Below are positions 6,001-6,338 of a stretch of 6,338 nucleotides of DNA, one piece after another. A model generated the notes under the pieces. The model was not told the DNA's origin, did no database searches, and was given only the letters and a program-made list of their open reading frames with translations. Where the stretch lies: the NCBI GenBank assembly GCA_943914435.1, contig CALUBY010000048.1, forward strand, positions 1 through 6,338. Direction: 5' to 3'. The DNA comes from an uncultured bacterium. Lineage in GTDB: Bacteria > Patescibacteriota > Minisyncoccia > Phycocordibacterales > Phycocordibacteraceae. The position numbers and the translations under genes are program-made. Numbering within the stretch: the first letter of the stretch is position 1; the number at the start of each line of letters is the position of its first letter.

Positions 6001-6338
6001 CCTGTGCCTGAGGTGTAGGTGAGACCTGTTGCCGTTGAGGAGAAGAGACCGCGTGCGGTTGAGGAGAAGTCAGAGATGGTTGAGGCTGCTTGGGTACCCG
6101 TGTGGTTTGCGCGAGCCAAGTAGTATGAGCCTTCTTGTCCGTCGAAGGTGCCGGTCCAGTCTCCGGTTGTAGTGAGGGTGAGGGCGCCTCCCACATTTGT
6201 GAGGCCGGTGCCCGTTAGGTCGGTTATGGTTTCGCCGTTGACGTTGATGCCTGCACCAAAGGTTGTGAGGCCTGAGAAGAGGCCCGTGCCTGCAACAGAG
6301 AAGGTTGCGCCTGGGGTTGAGGTGCCGATGCCGACGGT
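1..6338 (-). CDS. Giant repeat-rich surface/tail-fibre-like protein, internal fragment (both ends missing)
   Basis: One minus-strand frame is open over the full window: 2112 codons translated by hand from 6338 to 3, without a stop. Residue n below is counted from the first codon at 6336-6338. The chain is rich in Gly, Thr, Ser, Asn and Ala, has no cysteine and about 21 lysines. It carries 17 copies of an NVGIGTTSP-type motif, three copies of a tail-fibre-like module, a YadA-head-like stretch, a LamG/concanavalin-like domain and a glycine-rich domain. No signal peptide, membrane segment, coiled coil, anchor motif or S74 chaperone domain is visible, but both termini lie outside. Such proteins are known from Patescibacteria, Bacteroidota and phages and are thought to be extracellular fibres or adhesins; a role in host or cell attachment is inference. 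Frame was checked at every motif copy and stays constant, so I see no frameshift or pseudogene. High confidence in the coding call, low in function. Confidence 0.95.
3..230 (-). other. Glycine-rich domain, cut by the window edge (residues 2037-2112)
   Basis: The segment begins YDYTGSNQTFSVPENVS, continues EISVKMWGAGGGAASSYGGG and AGYAEADVSVIAEEDLTVRP, then a run GGGGAGGSGGAGGGGRSD to the window edge. The pattern G-x-x-x-F-x-V-P-x-x-V-x-x-I-x-V-K-x-W-G-A-G-G-G followed by G-G-x-x-G-Y-x-x-x-x-V-x-V and V-R-P-G-G-G-G is that of the glycine-rich domain found near the C-termini of many bacterial and phage surface proteins. That family is thought to fold into glycine helices packed on strands. The domain certainly continues beyond position 1. 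A receptor-binding or assembly role is inference. Confidence 0.75.
231..404 (-). other. Linker between last motif repeat and glycine-rich domain
   Basis: This stretch of 58 residues contains ISIALSEAYATTTSPLARAG, FGRLYMGTALYTRGTST and TQVFVPPSEDVIEVVYD. The LYMG strand resembles the strands of the upstream repeats and VPPSEDVIEVV leads straight into the next domain. I do not recognise a family for it. Confidence 0.4.
405..567 (-). repeat. Two motif repeats 40 residues apart after the LamG-like domain
   Basis: Directly after NNFKVT and a short linker (PYTTLAHSAIFEGG) come GGNVGIGTTSPSALLAINAP and, 40 residues later, GGNVGIGTSNTDTDKLTLDG. The unit between them (SPSALLAI, KASLMIGSSLGTHLAVNAGG) parallels the 40-residue unit at 1578-1698. 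The second copy has lost the proline of the TSP turn. These repeats place the LamG-like domain as an insertion between two ordinary motif repeats. Confidence 0.8.
603..1187 (-). other. Concanavalin A / LamG-like jelly-roll domain (residues 1718-1912)
   Basis: About 195 residues contain no motif repeat and look like a globular beta-sandwich. The domain starts with NFSDDFDTVSN and TTLASWTPDTGTGW, has a strand DYEVSVEIVTADSSDDVAIL, then ARIQDADNFYMVKFSAT, NVVLYKKVGGTFTTLAS, a late strand pair TTVKLRVVGENITVYRDGTL, and ends AGKAGMGAG...TTWNLNNFKVT. The order DDF / ARxQDxxNFYMVKF / VxLYKKVGG / VKLRVxGxxxxVYxDGxxL / AGxxGxGxG / NNFxV is typical of LamG or 3-keto-disaccharide-hydrolase-like concanavalin folds. 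Such domains bind glycans or other surface ligands; I cannot tell the ligand and see no catalytic glutamate pair of a glycosidase. Family-level call is fairly secure, binding function is inference. Confidence 0.75.
1377..1457 (-). other. DTNTGIYRPGTD tail-fibre motif (residues 1628-1654)
   Basis: The sequence APSFSWTGDTNTGIYRPG then TDTLGFVTGGVERGRV is a well known type of segment in phage tail-fibre and related surface proteins, where P-S-F-x-W-x-G-D-x-N-T-G-I-Y-x-P-x-x-D-x-x-x-F-V-T-G-G occurs just upstream of the C-terminal parts. Here it is followed by SSNGAWSILSDFDVANTFS and a strand ASLYVAGG leading to the LamG-like domain. It marks the boundary between the repeat stalk and the presumed binding domains. 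Confidence 0.75.
1537..2137 (-). repeat. Motif repeats with shrinking spacing (residues 1401-1592)
   Basis: Four motifs at 2130, 1884, 1698 and 1578 are separated by 82, 62 and 40 residues. The content includes RSGRLFFSIGNTALST, a motif-like ATVGVGSGTTMMTL at about 1905-1952, GRLGIGTTTPTGRFHVYQSG, a strand ARMYIDTGGALNLQRG, GNVGIGTTTPWGNLSITPSG and GLVGIGTSNPTAQLTVAG. The last unit (WGNLSI, PSFVVGTSTASNLYVSNGG) is the compact version of the repeat and has a partner at 438-560. Probably a continuation of the fibre stalk; no enzymatic motif is seen. Confidence 0.75.
2136..2321 (-). repeat. C-terminal extension of module C (GNSFGTTAILGTNDSN element)
   Basis: This is the second copy of the element following module B: AGNALTWTGNTLNVS, LASGFFEQGGNSFGTTAIL, GTNDSNALQFETGNTARMTI, LANGN, then directly the NVGVGTTTPNTRF motif. 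Residues align with copy B without large gaps, and the DNA is similar too (for example the shared + strand ccaaatgagtttcc). Together with module C it shows that a block of about 150-200 residues was duplicated as a unit. Confidence 0.8.
2316..2606 (-). repeat. Tail-fibre-like module, shortened copy C (residues 1245-1341)
   Basis: Copy C retains the two flanks of the module: LTVVGTSNISGLATFGAG, INVNGETVTDLTGTGI, ALTLDSSTVRGFFSS, TATGLTYTSGTGVFSFTSGY, IPTDANQANWNTFYTTPSNRIT. It lacks the central GQ(D/E)GSYYLARANHTGTQ..TISDF piece of copies A and B. The join lies between ALTL and STVRGFF, so roughly 35 residues were cleanly lost here or gained in A and B, with frame kept. It follows the NVGIGTDAPGSKLTV motif at 2640. 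Confidence 0.85.
2709..2915 (-). other. YadA-head-like repeat stretch (residues 1142-1210)
   Basis: The segment reads NILLGNQNALSASPLISF, then three or four tandem units of 14-15 residues: FAAGRNNTLSGSSYG, TAVGQNNTVSGEFRA, SAFGFENTVSADDA, SAFGSNITN. Each unit has A-x-G, N-N-T-(V/L)-S-G and a small residue at the next repeat start. This is the pattern of the left-handed beta-roll head repeats of YadA-type trimeric autotransporter adhesins and related fibre proteins. It sits between module B and the next motif repeat (2640). There is no trimeric coiled-coil stalk or membrane anchor in the window, so a true autotransporter is not supported; a local beta-roll within a longer fibre is the more likely reading. 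Confidence 0.7.
2952..3152 (-). repeat. C-terminal extension of module B (GNSFGTTATLGTNDNN element)
   Basis: Directly after RIT comes AGSGLTWTGGTLS, then SSDFFVQDGNSFGTTATLGT, NDNNNLEFETNDVTRMTIG, TNGLVTI. The same element follows module C (2136-2321). In copy C it leads into a proper NVGVGTTTP motif, but here the position is taken by GLVTIDG, a degenerate motif, after which the YadA-head-like stretch starts. The element is a recurrent part of CPR and phage-like fibre proteins as far as I recall; no activity can be assigned. Confidence 0.8.
3147..3551 (-). repeat. Tail-fibre-like module, copy B (residues 930-1064)
   Basis: This is the fullest copy of the module. It runs LSVAGTGLFSGLVTF, GINVNGETITDLTGSGL, TSSLSNLDAVTLNGQDGSYY, LARANHTGTQ, TISDFSSTARGLFSS, TATGLTYTSATGVFSLTSGF, IPTTASTTNWNSFYENPSTRIT. 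It matches copy A closely in protein and also at DNA level: the + strand 20-mer cgtgcggttgaggagaagtc and the 17-mer gtgtggtttgcgcgagc occur in both. Copies A and B are about 2.75 kb apart, so duplication or gene conversion inside the gene is likely. Copy B has FYENPST before RIT, as copy C has FYTTPSN, whereas copy A lacks that insertion. Function as for copy A, inferred only. Confidence 0.88.
3552..5762 (-). repeat. Block of motif repeats at 74-105-residue spacing (residues 193-927)
   Basis: Nine NVGIGT-type motifs from 5754 to 3585 divide this block into units of 74 to 105 residues. Each unit tends to follow the same plan: the motif, a short strand (KLDV, RLNV, LAVAG, KLHI, TLTV, RLSL, RLYV), a variable middle, then a strand ending in a turn that leads into the next motif (TEAMRITSAG, TEKLRITASG, DFTITTGG). 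The middles differ between units, for example QRIAGNGWADLVFATASD and ITNNTGSWYLGNSIDGNFG. They show no recognised enzyme motif. This plan resembles the repeated region upstream of S74 chaperone domains in tail-fibre and surface proteins, but no S74 domain is seen here. A beta-rich fibre stalk is the likely structure, by inference. Confidence 0.75.
5763..5915 (-). other. Linker of the NSWSQLQQF / STTQLTTTGNTYLAT type
   Basis: This stretch of about 50 residues joins module A to the next NVGVGTTSP motif. It contains PLQISSNVLSLAFGTTT, NSWSQLQQFNGGASTTQ and LTTTGNTYLATLGG. From memory, W-S-x-L-Q-x-F plus STTQL-type linkers are a recurring ingredient of large Parcubacteria surface proteins, and this is one of the better taxonomic hints in the window. 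No catalytic or binding residues can be named. Confidence 0.6.
5916..6302 (-). repeat. Tail-fibre-like module, copy A (residues 13-141)
   Basis: This is the first of three related modules. In order it contains SVAGTGLFSGL, GINVNGETITDLTGTGL, a GQEGSYYLARANHTGTQ segment, STISDFSSTARGLFSS, TATGLTYTSGTGVFSLTSGY, and IPLTASTTDWNTAYTNRIT. The GSYYLxRxNHTGTQ..STISDF string is a common element of phage tail-fibre or collar-like proteins. Copy A follows a partial motif repeat at the window edge (TVGIGTSTP). After RIT it continues into a sequence different from that following copies B and C: SSNVLSLAFG, then NSWSQLQQFNGGASTTQLTT and GNTYLATLGG, leading into the next motif. Its function is not shown by the sequence; a shaft or spacer role in an extended fibre is inferred. 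Confidence 0.85.

Larger units (their letters stand above)
405..6338 (-). repeat. Dispersed NVGIGTTSP-type protein repeat, 17 copies
   Basis: The consensus is GNVGIGT(T/S)(T/S)P, then a few residues and a short strand such as KLTV, RLNV or TLTV. The codon for the N (or its substitute) lies at + positions 6336, 5754, 5451, 5142, 4875, 4596, 4374, 4140, 3825, 3585, 2640, 2130, 1884, 1698, 1578, 558 and 438. The intervals are 194, 101, 103, 89, 93, 74, 78, 105, 80, 315, 170, 82, 62, 40, 340 and 40 residues. Variants include DSVGIGTATP (4875), NVGIATSTP (4374), NVGIGVSSP (3585), GRLGIGTTTP (1884) and GLVGIGTSNP (1578). The motif is often preceded by a strand such as AMRITSA, KLRITAS or QVTISG. 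This repeat is familiar from fibrous surface proteins and phage fibres, where it probably forms a recurring beta turn and strand unit. The nucleotide copies are diverged, so this is old or codon-drifted repetition. Confidence 0.93.

Noticed and set aside
242..6196. Minus-strand open frames such as 1541-1885, 3839-4138 and 4610-4867.
   Set aside because: All lie in one alternative frame relative to the giant gene, are rich in Arg/Leu/Gln with no domain sense, and contain no repeats of a plausible protein family.
1..6338. Internal ATG codons of the minus frame as possible gene starts, promoters or terminators.
   Set aside because: No in-frame stop precedes any of them, the domain pattern is continuous across them, and no intergenic gap exists.
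5880..6338. Apparent GC rise at the right end (hand counts of 52-62 percent per 60 nt versus about 42 percent at 4201-4260), possibly a recent insertion.
   Set aside because: The homologous module B at 3241-3480 has similar values (57-60 percent in the lines I counted), so the rise follows module content rather than marking foreign DNA.

Overview
The whole window is the interior of one giant protein gene on the minus strand. I translated the minus frame whose codons occupy + positions 3k to 3k+2. It runs from position 6338 down to position 3 with no stop codon: 2112 consecutive sense codons, open at both ends. There is no start codon with a ribosome binding site, no stop codon, no intergenic space and no RNA gene. 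The other open frames on both strands are shadows of this gene; several + strand ones repeat a 'PIPTFPP' string only because they are antisense to the real repeat.

The protein is built around a short motif, [G]NVGIGT(T/S)(T/S)P followed by x(2-4)-(K/R/A)-L-x-V, seen 17 times (some copies degenerate) at spacings from 40 to 340 residues. In protein order (right to left on the map) the layout is: (1) 6302-5916, a phage-tail-fibre-like module, copy A; (2) 5762-3552, a block of motif repeats 74-105 residues apart; (3) 3551-2952, tail-fibre-like module copy B with its C-terminal extension; (4) 2915-2709, a YadA-head-like stretch; (5) 2606-2136, tail-fibre-like module copy C, about 35 residues shorter, with its extension; (6) 2137-1537, more motif repeats with spacing shrinking to 40 residues; (7) 1457-1377, a 'DTNTGIYRPGTD' tail-fibre motif; (8) 1187-603, a concanavalin/LamG-like domain; (9) 567-405, two closely spaced motif repeats; (10) 230-3, a glycine-rich domain beginning with a TFSVPENVSEISVKMWGAGGG-type strand pair, cut by the window edge.

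Organism: long proteins with GNVGIGTTSP repeats, 'STTQLTTTGNTYLAT' linkers and 'NHTGTQ..STISDF' tail-fibre segments are, from my knowledge, especially common in Patescibacteria/CPR genomes (Parcubacteria in particular). They also occur in Bacteroidota and in phage tail fibres. I favour a Patescibacteria chromosome or a phage of such a host, with moderate confidence. Absence of in-frame TGA in a protein with over 200 glycines argues against lineages that read TGA as glycine.

Function: probably an extracellular, fibrous, beta-rich surface or tail-fibre protein that presents binding domains (LamG-like, glycine-rich) near its C-terminal half. The modules look shuffled and duplicated within the gene. 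I see no proven new system. The points most worth following are the mixture of phage-fibre, YadA-head-like and lectin-like parts in one chain, its complete lack of cysteine and near lack of lysine, and the internal module duplications.
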